Assembly (NCBI GenBank): GCA_965237985.1
Contig: OZ250161.1
Location: forward strand, 744,001-808,000
Source of the DNA: G965212025 sp965237985
GTDB lineage: Bacteria; Pseudomonadota; Gammaproteobacteria; Poriferisulfidales; Oxydemutatoraceae
Direction of reading: 5' to 3'
DNA length: 64,000 nt
Shown one piece after another: positions 9,465 to 20,600 of the stretch. The notes beneath the pieces are model-generated. The model had not been told where the DNA came from. It ran no database searches and saw nothing but the letters and a program-made list of their open reading frames with translations. Made by a program: the position numbers and the translations under genes. Numbering within the stretch: the stretch's first letter is position 1; each line of letters begins with the position of its first letter.

Positions 9465-10457
9465 ATGCTGCGCGTTCTCTTTGCCGGTAGCACACCACAG
9501 GCGAAAGAGGTATTGCAGTACCTTTTGGACAGACAAGGCAGCCGTTACCACATTTGCGGGGTCTACACCCGCCCGGACCGGCCCCGCGGCCGCCGACTGC
9601 GAATCCACAAGGCACCGACCGCAGCTTTGGCAGCGCAATACCAGCTGCCAATCGAGACACCCGACACCTGGAATTCCGAAGCACAACATCGCTTGGCAAG
9701 CTTTTCTGCAGACCTCTTCATCGTGGTCGCCTACGGAGTGTTGCTGCCCCGTGCCGTATTGGACACACCGAAACTCGGCTGCCTGAATATTCACTACTCC
9801 CTGCTGCCGCGCTGGCGAGGTGCTGCGCCCGTAGAACGCGCCATTCTCGCCGGAGACCGACAAACCGGAGTTTGCCTGATGCACATGTTGGAAGCCCTGG
9901 ACGAAGGCAATATCATTTCCAGTCGTCCATTGACAATCCACGAAGCAGCCACGACCGGCGAACTGAAGGAACAACTCACCGTCATGGCATGCAAATTACT
10001 GGACCAATTCTTTGCCGAACCGAATACCGCCCTGCAACAAGCACAGGAACAGGCCAGAGAAGGAGCCACATACGCCACGAAAGTGCGCAAAGCAGAAACG
10101 CTGATAGACTGGAAAAACAGTAGCGCCGAGCACATAGTCCGCCAGGTCAACGCCTTTAACCCTCGGCCAGTGGCACAAACCATCGTCGAGACCGGAAAGA
10201 TGCATACCTCAGGAGAACCCGCCACAATTCATCTGCACTGCCCGAAAACCATCAGCCCAGGCGACAAACGCATCCACATCCGACGCGCCACTGTTTCCAA
10301 AAAAGATGCGCACACTGTCCCCGGGCGCATGATGAGGGACCATAAACGATTACTGGTTTCCTGCCGGACCGGTACAGTGGAAATTCATGAATTGCAACCA
10401 GAGGGAGGCAAAGCCATGAAAGCCATCGACTTCATCAACGGCTTTCTCCCTTCATGA
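9465..10457 (+). CDS. fmt: Methionyl-tRNA formyltransferase
   Basis: Fmt transfers a formyl group from 10-formyl-THF to initiator Met-tRNA. The 330-residue protein shows the N-terminal Rossmann-like domain (FAGST near the start, KLGCLNIH, SLLPRWRGAAP at 112-122) with catalytic Asn108, His110 and Asp146. A C-terminal OB-fold-like domain with the VRAFNP-type segment (QVNAFNPRP) follows. It sits downstream of def in the conserved def-fmt pair. In E. coli and many relatives rsmB follows directly; here the next 11 kb are an insertion sequence, a DUF3108 gene and the GLUG locus, and no rsmB is seen. Confidence 0.96.
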   Translation: MLRVLFAGSTPQAKEVLQYLLDRQGSRYHICGVYTRPDRPRGRRLRIHKAPTAALAAQYQLPIETPDTWNSEAQHRLASFSADLFIVVAYGVLLPRAVLDTPKLGCLNIHYSLLPRWRGAAPVERAILAGDRQTGVCLMHMLEALDEGNIISSRPLTIHEAATTGELKEQLTVMACKLLDQFFAEPNTALQQAQEQAREGATYATKVRKAETLIDWKNSSAEHIVRQVNAFNPRPVAQTIVETGKMHTSGEPATIHLHCPKTISPGDKRIHIRRATVSKKDAHTVPGRMMRDHKRLLVSCRTGTVEIHELQPEGGKAMKAIDFINGFLPS

Positions 10458-10460
10458 GCA

Positions 10461-10493
10461 CACCTTCACAACACCTTCACAACACCTTCACGA
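10461..10493 (+). repeat. Three tandem copies of an 11-bp unit
   Basis: CACCTTCACAA is repeated at 10461-10471 and 10472-10482, with a third copy that differs by one base at 10483-10493, starting just after the fmt stop codon. It is a short minisatellite; no function is evident. Confidence 0.8.
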
Positions 10494-10718
10494 ATTTCCT
10501 TTCATGAGTTGACATGGGTAGCGAGAGCGAGCTTGAAGCGGCGTTCAAGAAAAAATGTCTGTTCCTGCCGCCTTGGCAAAATGTTGAACAAACACCTAGT
10601 GGAATACAGCGAAAACGGCAACCCAGGACCACTCACACCTTTACCCAAAAGCCCAGGACGACAAAACATTCAAGGCCATAGCTGAGGACTCATCAGCGCA
10701 CAGTCACAACGGGTGACT

Positions 10719-11413
10719 TGTAGAAGTTTAGACTCAAGTCGTTGCCATGGAACGCAAACAAGATGACGATCAGGCCTGTGGTGAGATAGAAACAGCCCAC
10801 CCTTGGCTATTTGGGCTCGCAAGACACTTACTATGTGGGTACATTCAAGGATATTGGCCGAGTCTATCAGCAGACGTTTGTTGATACTTACAGTAAAGTC
10901 GCTCACGCCAAGCTCTACACCACCAAAACGCCGATTACCGCCGCTGATATGCTCAATGATCGTGTGTTGCCGTTCTGTGAGGAACAAGAACTTCCCATGC
11001 TGCGGATTCTCACCGACCGTGGTACAGAATATTGTGGTCGAGCTGACCAACATGATTACCAGCTCTACCTGGCTTTGAATGATATTGAGCACACCAAAAC
11101 CAAAGTCAGGTCACCGCAAACCAATGGCATTTGTGAACGCTTCCACAAGACCCTTCTCAATGAGTTTTACCAAGTTACCCTGCGTAAGAAAATCTATCAA
11201 TCGATAGAAGAATTACAAATTGATCTTGACAAATGGCTCATCAAATACAATACTCAACGAACTCACCAAGGCAAAATGTGCTGTGGGAGAACGCCGATGG
11301 AAACTCTCATCGACGGCAAATCAATCTGGAAGGAAAAGTTTTTGAACTAAACTTAACCTGACAGTCGGTTGCTGATAAACGGGTAACTGTCAGATCAAGT
11401 CTGAATTTCTACA
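10719..11413 (+). mobile_element. Shrunken IS481-family element with target duplication
   Basis: The ends are imperfect inverted repeats: TGTAGAAGTTTAGACTCAAG at 10719 and, read on the other strand from 11413, TGTAGAAATTCAGACTTGAT. Both outer ends are flanked by the same 7 bp, GGTGACT (10712-10718 and 11414-11420), a target-site duplication. The element is about 695 bp, shorter than a typical 1-kb IS481 element, because the N-terminal part of the transposase gene is missing. It therefore looks like an internally deleted copy that may have been mobilised by a full-length relative. Confidence 0.85.
10747..11350 (+). pseudogene. IS481-type transposase, 5'-deleted and frameshifted
   Basis: The 179-residue open part (from about 10811) is the DDE integrase core of an IS481/IS3-like transposase, with SQDTYYVGT near its start, ILTDRGTEYCG (second Asp), and SPQTNGICERFHKTLLNEF (catalytic Glu). 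Just upstream the coding frame continues as GEIETAH in another frame, so one base was gained near 10802-10806 in the His-Pro-Gly-Tyr segment. The helix-turn-helix N-terminus (about 100 residues) is absent. The protein is unlikely to be active. Confidence 0.85.
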
Positions 11414-11665
11414 GGTGACTCGCGTTCACGGTCCTGAATACGATAAGCCCTGACTCTGCATAGAGCCTGAAGTTCGCCTCCTGTTGCTGCACTCCTTCAG
11501 TCTCGTTCTCGGATGAAGCGATGCGGTGGAGTTGCCCATTATGCGCTCCTTGCCTCCAACCACATGCCGAATGCCCGTCCCGATCCGCTGGCCACCGGTC
11601 AGAGACCCGGCAACGGGCTCAAAACCAATGGACGATCAGGACGGTGGGAACAGAGATCGGCTCGA
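11414..11665. other. Non-coding gap
   Basis: Only the right copy of the insertion-sequence target duplication (11414-11420) is recognised here. Confidence 0.3.
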
Positions 11666-12421
11666 CTAGTGGTTGAGGCTTTCTTGCCGGGCATGTACGC
11701 CGGACCACTTCTTCAGTCGCATTTCGTACTTGACTTCGTCGTTGACGATTTTCTCACCCTTCACCGGCAGGTAATCGTATGCAGGACTTGACCAAAACCT
11801 GTAGTCTATTTTCCCCCCTTTGTGCCGCACCAGGACCAATGTGGGCAGTTCACCAAAAATCGTCTCGATGGTTTCCTCGCCGACGACCTCGTAACGATAG
11901 TTTTTCAGCTCTCCTCTGCTAACCACCCGGTAATCCCACGGCCCCCATTCGCCGCTTTTCATGTCCACCAGAATCTGTGTCTGCATAGCCATCTCGTCCA
12001 GCGTTCCAACGGACACCGGAATCTCGCGCTGGTTTTCTCGGTAGTCAACTGAGACCATCCTTTTCTCCCAGTCGAAATGAAGCTCCTCCCTGATATCTTT
12101 TCCGACTTTTACCCAGTAATTCAAGGGCACTACGCGATCATCAAGCCACCGCATGCTCCCCGCCTTCGTTTCCGCAGGTAAAAACAGGGAAAAAAGACCT
12201 GCCGGAACGAGCCTCCGCGTCATCACCTGCCCACTTTCGGAACTGACGAGGCTCAACTCCAGGTCGGCAGCAAAGAGGGCTTCCGTTACTCGATAGGTGA
12301 CCATGAAATCGGCTATTGGAAAGTAGCTGCCGGCAGCGAGACAGGACAGGGAGCAAAGGTTCACCCAGAGCACGACGGCGGTGAAGGCGATGTACCTGCG
12401 TACCGGGCACTTTTTCTTCAT
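11666..12421 (-). CDS. DUF3108 domain-containing exported protein
   Basis: The ATG at 12421 gives a 251-residue protein that opens with basic residues (MKKKC) and a hydrophobic stretch ending in CLAAG, a typical Sec signal peptide. The mature part fits the DUF3108 family: a beta-rich domain with FMVTYRV near its start, an LFSLFLPAE segment, a central KNYRYEVVGEE-like turn, TLVLVRHK and a C-terminal YDYLPVK segment. Family members are periplasmic or outer-membrane-associated with no agreed function. A start 24 codons upstream is also open but would bury the signal peptide. It lies alone between the IS481 remnant and a gene-free kilobase. Confidence 0.75.
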   Translation of the reverse strand: MKKKCPVRRYIAFTAVVLWVNLCSLSCLAAGSYFPIADFMVTYRVTEALFAADLELSLVSSESGQVMTRRLVPAGLFSLFLPAETKAGSMRWLDDRVVPLNYWVKVGKDIREELHFDWEKRMVSVDYRENQREIPVSVGTLDEMAMQTQILVDMKSGEWGPWDYRVVSRGELKNYRYEVVGEETIETIFGELPTLVLVRHKGGKIDYRFWSSPAYDYLPVKGEKIVNDEVKYEMRLKKWSGVHARQESLNH

Positions 12422-13586
12422 GGCATGTTCAGGCACAACAGATCCGTGAGCAGTTTTTCGCTCCCGAGGGTGCCCCATTATCTTCATTTCCATGCATCAT
12501 GCCGGGAATATTGCTTCAGACACAACGCGGTTTCATGAATCGCCTGACATCCAGAAGAAGGCATCCATCCCTCTGTCCACTGCCGCGAGCCAGCCACTGC
12601 TCGCAAAGACCTTCTTGACCGGGCACCCGTCATAGTCGCTTCCACGACCAGAATCACCAAGATCGTAATAACCAGGACAAGCTGGACCGAAAAAAGTGCA
12701 GGAAATGCACCAAGAAAAAATAACCTTGCCCTCCTCCTGTGGAGTCTGTCCTTGGGCTCTCCAAGACAATGCCTGGAAACCAAAGGCATCATACAGAATT
12801 CCATCTGGTTTACCCAATCCTGAAGCAAAAATGAATCGCCAGGCCCGTCCTCTCAACATCAGACACATCAGCAAATCCTGACTGCAACGAACAGCAGGGT
12901 GCAACTGATGTTTGTGTCTCTTTATCTTTTTAGGCAATTGGCGACAGAATCTACTCCAAAGATTATGAAAATCTTCTACTTCAGCGTGGCACTGTAAATG
13001 CTGCTGCGCCTGAAAGTCCTGAGACAAGCTTGCTCGCAGGAACCCTGATGTTGCACAGCAGCATGAGCTAAAACGTGGGGTGCTTGCTGCTGTTGCGACA
13101 GGTGCCGTAAACGATGCATTGTCAGAACAAGATGGTATCGGTGGTGTTGGCTGTCTGCAGGCGAGAACAACGAATGAGGTGCCTAAAGCACAAACTCAGC
13201 CGTCTTTGTCTGCAAGCGATTAAAAAGGAGTTCGCCGATCGAGCCAATGCGTTATACCCAGGTCTTCAGATTGGCCCGCACTGGGCAGGATTGGTGGCAG
13301 TCACGGCCAGCAGTACTTTTGGTGCAAGCGCTATGCACCTGACGACACGCCTAACCCCCAAAATTGTGCCGGGCGTGCCCGACAGCAAACACTATGCGAC
13401 TGACGACACGCCGTCGATCCGTCTACCGTCAAATTGTCTCAACGAAACTTCCGTTGCGACCATGCTTGCAGGTCTTGCCGGCACCACCGGGCTGATTGGA
13501 TGACAGGCACCTGTCAAATTGACCTGCCAGTCTCAGTCAGCCTTGTACAACCACTCCTGCCGTGTCCCAGACATCTCCCAAAATTC
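12422..13586. other. 1.2-kb gap with possible coding relics
   Basis: No intact gene is recognised. Around 13040-13220 one frame reads RGVLAAVATGAVNDALSEQ and stops, and around 13270-13390 another reads as a tract with WCKRYAPDD. These look like fragments of a decayed gene, but I could not assign them. A near-direct repeat (TATGC..CTGACGACACGCC) occurs at about 13333 and 13393. Confidence 0.3.
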
Positions 13587-15541
13587 TTACCTCGTTGCAC
13601 CACCCAGATACACCTTGATACGCAGTTGCCCATCCACGTCCGGGAGAACGGGACTCCGCAGTTTCGGAAATTCATTGCCACTGCCAAAGTCCCAAATGTC
13701 TGGGTCCCAACCATCGTAAGTGGCAGGCCCATCCGGCTCCGGACACCTTGCATCGGCCCTCGTCGGGCAGCGCAACTGCACCCGAGTCCGAAACTCTCCC
13801 AGATCGTTCTCCCGGCCTGTGTAGTAACTGGCAATGATGCTGCTTGAACTGCTCCCCACGAGGCCGCCAAAACTTTCGTCAACCTCAGTTCCCGTTACCG
13901 TGCTCAACGAGTAACTGTGACGGATGGTCGTGTTCCCAGTACTGCTCCCCACGAGACCGCCGACATTTTTATTTCCCGAAACCAACCCGGTCGTGTAACT
14001 GTCGCTGACAATGCCTGCGTTGGATCCCACCAGACCGCCGACATCCTCATTCCCCGAAACCGCACCCGTAGCAAAGCTCCTGATGACAATGCCTGCGCTG
14101 TATCCCACCAGACCGCCGACGGCCGCCGAACCCGCGCCGACAACCTCGCCAGTCGCGTAACTGTCACTGATGTCGCTCAAGCTGAATCCCACCAGACCGC
14201 CGACGAACTGAGAACCCGCAGCGCCGAAAACCTTGCCAATCGCGTAACTGCTCCTGATGTCGACGCCACTGTGAAAACCCACCAGTCCGCCCACAGAGCC
14301 ACTTTTTCCTCCGGCGTGGGTTCCAGTTACGGTCCCAGTCGCGTAGCTGGCGATGATTGAACCCGTATTCCACCCGACCAAGCCACCAACCACGCTGCCT
14401 CCTGTTACTGGTCCAAGAGAATGGCTGTCTTTAATGGTGCCACCCAGGTTCTGGCGGCCCACCAAGCCGCCGACATACAACTCATCACGCCCCAAAACCA
14501 AACCCATCGCGTAGCTGGCGATGATTGAACCCATATTCTCCCCGACCAAGCCACCAACCAGGCTGCCTCCTGTTACTGATCCAAGCGAACGGCTGTCTTC
14601 AATGGTGCCACCCAGGTTCTCCCCGACCAAGCCACCAACCCAGCTGTCTCCTGTTACTGATCCAAGCGAACGGCTGTCTTCAATGGTGCCACCCAGGTTC
14701 CGGCCCACCAAGCCGCCGACATGCTCATTCCCCGAAACCGTACCCGTAGCAGAACTCCTGCTGACGCGACCAGCGTCGTCGTTAAGTCCCACGAGACCGC
14801 CGACCCGACTACCTCCAGAAACGATACCGGTCGCTGAGCTGTCTAGTATCGTCCCGTTGCTTATACCGACCAAAGAACCCACGTTGTTGAGTCCGGTCGT
14901 GCGCACATCCATCAGGATCACACCTCGTAACGTCGCTCCTTTTGCCAAACGTGAAAACAGACCGACATTGCTAATTTCGGGACGGTCGATAGTCAACCCG
15001 GTAATCACATAGTCGTTGCTGTTCACGAAAGAACCCGAAAACCCATTTTCCGCATCGATCGAAATGGGAGCAAACCCGGTTCCATCGTTCAAGGTGTTGG
15101 CGAATCTCGCGTCAATATCGGCCGCCAATACGTAGTATGCACGACAAATTGGAATCCATGTCCTGTAGCTGACAGCGCGCCCAGATCTGATAGGGACTGT
15201 GCTCGACTTCCGTTCCTGTCACCCTGCCTGTCCATCAGGTCCTCACCATTGCCCACGCACACCGGAACAATGTTGACAGTGAACGTGGAACTTGGTCCCA
15301 GAGGGTCTGTAACCCGCAGCACAAAACTGCCAACATCATAATTGCCCGATCGCGTCAAAAGCACGCTGACGCTGGTTCCCTGTGACGCAGCTCCAAGTGG
15401 ACCAACAAACTTTGCAAAGCTTCCGATCGATATCATCGGATCACCGTCAACAAGAAACCTCCACTCCAGGCGGCTGTGATCACCGGGAACTGTGACGTCC
15501 GCTGTGAAAGTCAGCAAGGCAGTGGATGCACTCTCCCTCAC

Positions 15542-15722
15542 ATCCTGATTCAGTACATTGCCCTCAAGTCCAACTATCACCGGCGGTTGCGCCTCCACAA
15601 CCCGAACCCGAACCCGGTCACTATTGGCCGAAACACTGTTCATGAGAACCACGTCAAAGAATCCTGATTCAGTACATTGCCCTCAAGTCCAACTATCACC
15701 GGCGGTTGCGCCTCCACAACCC
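15542..15722 (-). repeat. 119-bp-offset duplication that breaks the frame
   Basis: About 62 bp beginning at 15542 recur at 15661, an offset of 119 bp, which is not a multiple of three. The copied segment encodes part of the Ig-like VEAQPPVIVGLEGNVLN region. The event shifts the reading frame of the repeat gene here. Confidence 0.85.
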
Positions 15723-16730
15723 AAACCCGTACCTGCTTCTGTACCCCACGCTCCGGGCATGATAGTCAGTCTCGCACTGGAACCACTTGCCGTTGCGGTC
15801 ATGCCATTGACTGAGTCAAAATAGGCAAAACCCTTCAATGCGGGCGGCAGTCCTGAAAGCGACCAAGTCAAAGGTCGCGTTCACTCCTGCAGAGGCGGCA
15901 TCGTCCGCCTCAAAAGCCAAGGTCGTGACACCGGGAGGGGCAACCCGTACTGTTCGCTCGCCGAGACCCCCGATATATGGTTTGAGATTCAAGTCTGAGT
16001 TGGGGTTGCTTTTCAATTGTGGCAAATCGGTTTCACTGCCAAAGTTCCAAACATTCGTGTCCCAGCCATTGTAGGTAACAACCCCATACAGGGCACGCTG
16101 TCCACCACGCTGGCCATCGTCTGGCAGCGCATCTGCTGCGAAAGGTGCGTGGCTCTCCGAGGTTATTGTTCGGCCCCCTGGCGTAGTAGCTGCGGGAGAC
16201 ATTTCCTCCAAAGTTCACCCCCAGCAGACCGCCGACGACACCATCATTTCCCTTAACCGAACCCGTCGCGTAGCTGTTGCCGACCGTTCCCTCGTTATCC
16301 CCCACCAAGCCGCCGACGCGTGACCCCCTCCCCAAAACAGACCCGGTCGCATAGTTGTTGCTGATGCTGTTGGAGCCAGTGTGAGATCCCACGAGACCGC
16401 CGACCTTATCAGTTCCCGACACCGAGCCGGTCGCGTAGCTATAGCTGATGCTGCCCTCGTTACCCCCCACCAGGCCACCAATATCATTATTTCCCCCGGA
16501 AACTGGTCCTGTTGCAACGCTGTATATGATACTGCTACCTGAGTCTATTGCGGCCCACCAGACCGCCGACCTCCTCGTTTCCCGAAACAGAAGCCGTTGC
16601 ATAACTAGTGCTTATACGACCATGGTTCTCTCCTACAAGACCTCCGACTCTTGTGGTGGCAACCGCCTCCACCGAACCAGCCGCACGGCTGTTGCCAATG
16701 CTGGCATTTTTGCCGTTTCCTCCCACAAGA

Positions 16731-16892
16731 CCACCAACATGGTCACCATGTCCAACAACAGAGGCCGTCACAGAGCTGTTCAGTATCGTCCCCCGGCTCA
16801 AGCCGACCAGACCACCAACATGGTCACCATGTCCAACAACAGAGGCCGTCACAGAGCTGTTCAGTATCGTCCCCCGGCTCAAGCCGACCAGA
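16731..16892 (-). repeat. 81-bp tandem duplication of one GLUG module
   Basis: Segments 16731-16811 and 16812-16892 are essentially identical and 81 bp long, so exactly 27 codons. The duplicated protein segment is one GLUG module (LSRGTILNSSVTASVVGHGD plus VGGLVG), in frame. It shows that modules multiply by unequal recombination. Confidence 0.9.
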
Positions 16893-17646
16893 CCACCACG
16901 AAATCGCGTCCTGTTATGCGCGCATCCATCAGGATCACGCTCCGTATCGTCGCCCCTTTCGCCAAACTCGAAAACACCGACATAATCCGTGCTGGGACGG
17001 TCGATAGTCAACCCGGTAATCACATAGTCGTTGCTGTTCACGAAAGAACCCGAAAACCCATTTTCCGCATCGATCGAAATGGGTGCAAACCCGGTTCCAT
17101 CGTTCAAGGTGTTGGCGAATCTCGCGTCAATATCGGCCGCCAATTCGTAATATGCACGCGGGCTTGATCGCACATCCTGCAACTGGCAGAGCGTCCAGAT
17201 CCGATAGGGTGTGCTCGCACTCCCGATTCCGGTCTGCCTGGTCATCAGGTCCTCACCATTGCCCGCGCACACCGGAACAATGTTGACAGTGAACATGGAA
17301 CTTGGTCCCAGAGGGTCTGTAACCCGCAGCACAAAACTGCCAAAATCACCTCTGCCACCCGGCCGTTCCAAACGCACGCTGACGCTGGCTCCCTGTGTTG
17401 AACCATCAAACTGTACGAGGTCTCCGACCGATGTCGTCGGCTCACCGTCAACAAGAAACTCCCACTGCAGGCGGCTGTGATCACCGGGAACTCCAACGTT
17501 CGCTGTGAAAGTCAGCAAGGCAGTGGATGCACTCTCCTTCACATCCCGATTCAGCACATTGCCCTCAAGTCCAACTACCACCGGCGGTTGCGCCTCCACA
17601 ACCCGAACCCGAACCCGAACCCGGTCACTATTGGCCGAAACACTGT

Positions 17647-20600
17647 TCATGAGAACCACGTAAAGAACGTACCTTCTGTACCCCACGCTCCGGGCATGAT
17701 AGTAAGTCTCGCACTGGAACCACTTGCCGTTGCGGTCATGCCATTGACTGAGTCAAAATAGGCAAGACCCTTCAATGCGGGCGGCAGTCCTGAAAGCGAC
17801 CAAGTCAAAGTTACCGATTCTCTCGGAGTCCCTGGATAGTCCGCCTCTAAAACCAGATTCGTGACACTGGGAGGAGTTCCCACCCGTACTACTCGCTCGC
17901 CAAGCCCCCCGATATAGGGTCTGAGATTCAAGTCCGGGTTGTCGTTGCTTTTCAGTTGTGGCAAATCAGTGGCACTTCCAAAGTTCCAAACATTCGTGTC
18001 CCAGCCATCGTAGGTAACAGGAACCCCAGACGACAGCGGACAGGTCGCACTGGCAGGCATCGAACAGCGCAACTGTGCAAAGGTGCGCTGGTAGCCGAAC
18101 CCATTGTCAAGACTCCTGACGTAGTAGCTGTTGCTGATAACGTCGGTGCTTTGACTTTGACCAGCGAAACCACCGACATAATCAACCCCATAAACCCACC
18201 CGGTCGCGTAGTTGTTGCTGATGGATGTACCAAAGAGATTGTTTCCCACAAAGCCGCCAACCAGCTTGTTTCCCGAAACAGGCCCGGTCGCATAGTTGTT
18301 GCTGATGCTGTTGGAGCCAGCGTGAAATCCCACGAGACCGCCGACATTATCATTTCCCGACACCGAACTAGTCGCGTAGCTATAGCTGATGCTGCCCTCA
18401 TTACCCCCCACCAGGCCACCAATATTATTTTTTTCCCCGGAAACTGGCCCTGTTGCAACGCTGTGTATGATCCTGCCACTTGAGTTATTGCTGCCCACGA
18501 GACCGCCGACCTCCTCGTTTCCCGAAACAGAAGCCGTTGCATAGCTAGTGCTTATACGACCATAGTTATCTCCTACAAGACCTCCGACTTTTTTAGCGGA
18601 GGCAACCGCCTCCACCGAACCAGCCGCACGGCTGTTGCCAATGCTGGCAACTGTGCGGTTTCTTCCCACAAGACCACCAACATAGTCACCATATCCAACA
18701 ACAGAGGCCGTCACAGAACTGTTCAGTATCATCCCCTGGCTTATGCCGACCAGAGCACCAACGAAATCGCGTCCTGTTGTGCGCGCATCCTTCAATATCA
18801 CGCGGTTCAGCTTTGCGTCCGGTTCCAAACGCGAAAACAATCCTACGTAGTTTCGGTTTGGACGGTTTATGGTCAGTCCGGTAATAGCATGGCGGTCTTC
18901 ATTCACGAAAGAACCTCTGAACCCGCCGCCATCTGTCGAGCCTAACGCAATGGGTACAAAACCCCCACCATTATTCCAAGTGCGGGTGGGACTCGCAACA
19001 ATATCGACCATCAATATGTAATGGGCTGCCAGGTATAATTGAATACCTTGCAACTGACAGACCGTCCAGATCCGATAGGGTGTGCTCGCACTCCCGATTC
19101 CGGTCTGCCTGGTCATCAGGTCCTCACCATTGCCCGCGCACACCGGAACAATGTTGACAGTGAACGTGGAACTTGGTCCCAGAGGGTCTGTAACCCGCAG
19201 CACAAAACTGCCAAAATCACCTCTGCCACCCGGCCGTTCCAAACGCACGCTGACGCTGGCTCCCTGTGTTGAACCATAAAACTGTACGAGGTCTCCGACC
19301 GATGTCGTCGGCTCACCGTCAACAAGAAACTCCCACTGCAGGCGGCTGTGATCACCGGGAACTCCAACGTTCGCTGTGAAAGTCAGCAAGGCAGTGGATG
19401 CACTCTCCTTCACATCCCGATTCAGTACATTGCCCTCAAGTCCAACTATCACCGGCGGTTGCGCCTCCACAACCCGAACCCGAACCCGGTCACCGTTGAC
19501 CGAGACATTGTTCTTGAGAACTACATAAAAGCTCGTGCTCGCAGCATTAGCCGTGACCGAAAGGGTCGAAAAAAGACCAGGTGCTGTTGTGGTGGTCGTG
19601 CCATCCGCCAAAGTAAAGTAGACAAAATCACTCAGTATAGGCGACAATTCTGGAAGCGACCAAGTCAAAGTTACCGATTCTCTCGGAGTCCCTGGATAGT
19701 CCGCCTCTAAAACCAGATTCGTGACACTGGGAGGAGTTCCCACCCGTACTACTCGCTCGCCAAGCCCCCCGATATAGGGTCTGAGATTCAAGTCCGGGTT
19801 GTCGTTGCTTTTCAGTTGTGGCAAATCAGTGGCACTTCCAAAGTTCCAAACATTCGTGTCCCAGCCATCGTAGGTAACAGGAACCCCCGACGACAGCGGA
19901 CAGGTCGCACTGGTAGGCATCGAACAGCGCAACTGTGCAAAGGTGCGCTGGTAGCCGAACCCATTGTCAAGACTCCTGACGTAGTAGCTGTTGCTGATAA
20001 CGTTGGCGCTTTGACTTTGACCAGCGAAACCACCGACATAATCAACCCCATAAACCCACCCGGTCGCGTAGTTGTTGCTGATGGATGTACCAAAGAAATT
20101 GTCTCCCACAAAGCCGCCAACCCGGTTGTTTCCCGAAACAGGCCCGGTCGCATAGTTGTTGCTGATGCTGTTGGAGCCAGCGTGAAATCCCACGAGACCG
20201 CCGACATTATCATTTCCCGACACCGAACTAGTCGCGTAGCTATAGCTGATGCTGCCCTCATTACCCCCCACCAGGCCACCAATATTATTTTTTTCCCCGG
20301 AAACTGGTCCTGTTGCAACGCTGTGTATGATCCTGCCACTTGAGTTATTGCTGCCCACGAGACCGCCGACATCATCATTTCCCGAAACAGAAGCCGTTGC
20401 ATAGCTAGTGCTTATACGACCATAGTTATCTCCTACAAGACCTCCGACTTTTTTAGCGGAGGCAACCGCCTCCACCGAACCAGCCGCACGGCTGTTGCCA
20501 ATGCTGGCAACTGTGCGGTTTCTTCCCACAAGACCACCAACATTGACACCATGTCCAACAACAGAGGCCGTCACAGAACTGTTCAGTATCATCCCCTGGC

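Larger units (their letters stand above)
13587..17686 (-). pseudogene. Distal, broken part of the GLUG-repeat giant protein
   Basis: On the minus strand, this 4.1 kb continues the intact repeat gene at 17647-21084 but is split over six overlapping frames (17686-16535, 16602-16033, 16211-15816, 15871-15683, 15652-15089, 15128-13587). Each piece carries the same parts as the intact units: GLUG modules of the type VGGLVG-N-G-I-SYATG-V-G, a WN/TYDGWD linker, the D-NL-PYIGG segment, a fibronectin-like TLTWSL domain and a VRVRVVEAQPP Ig-like domain. Breaks include a 119-bp tandem duplication (15542/15661) and at least two shifts near 15130-15200. The last piece ends in LRIKVYLGGATR. The whole locus would have encoded about 2,500 residues. 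Confidence 0.8.

Noticed and set aside
18000..20400. Long plus- and minus-strand frames antisense or out of frame to the GLUG units
   Set aside because: They repeat once per tandem unit only because the DNA repeats; the protein sequences lack any domain and the GLUG frame is the coding one.
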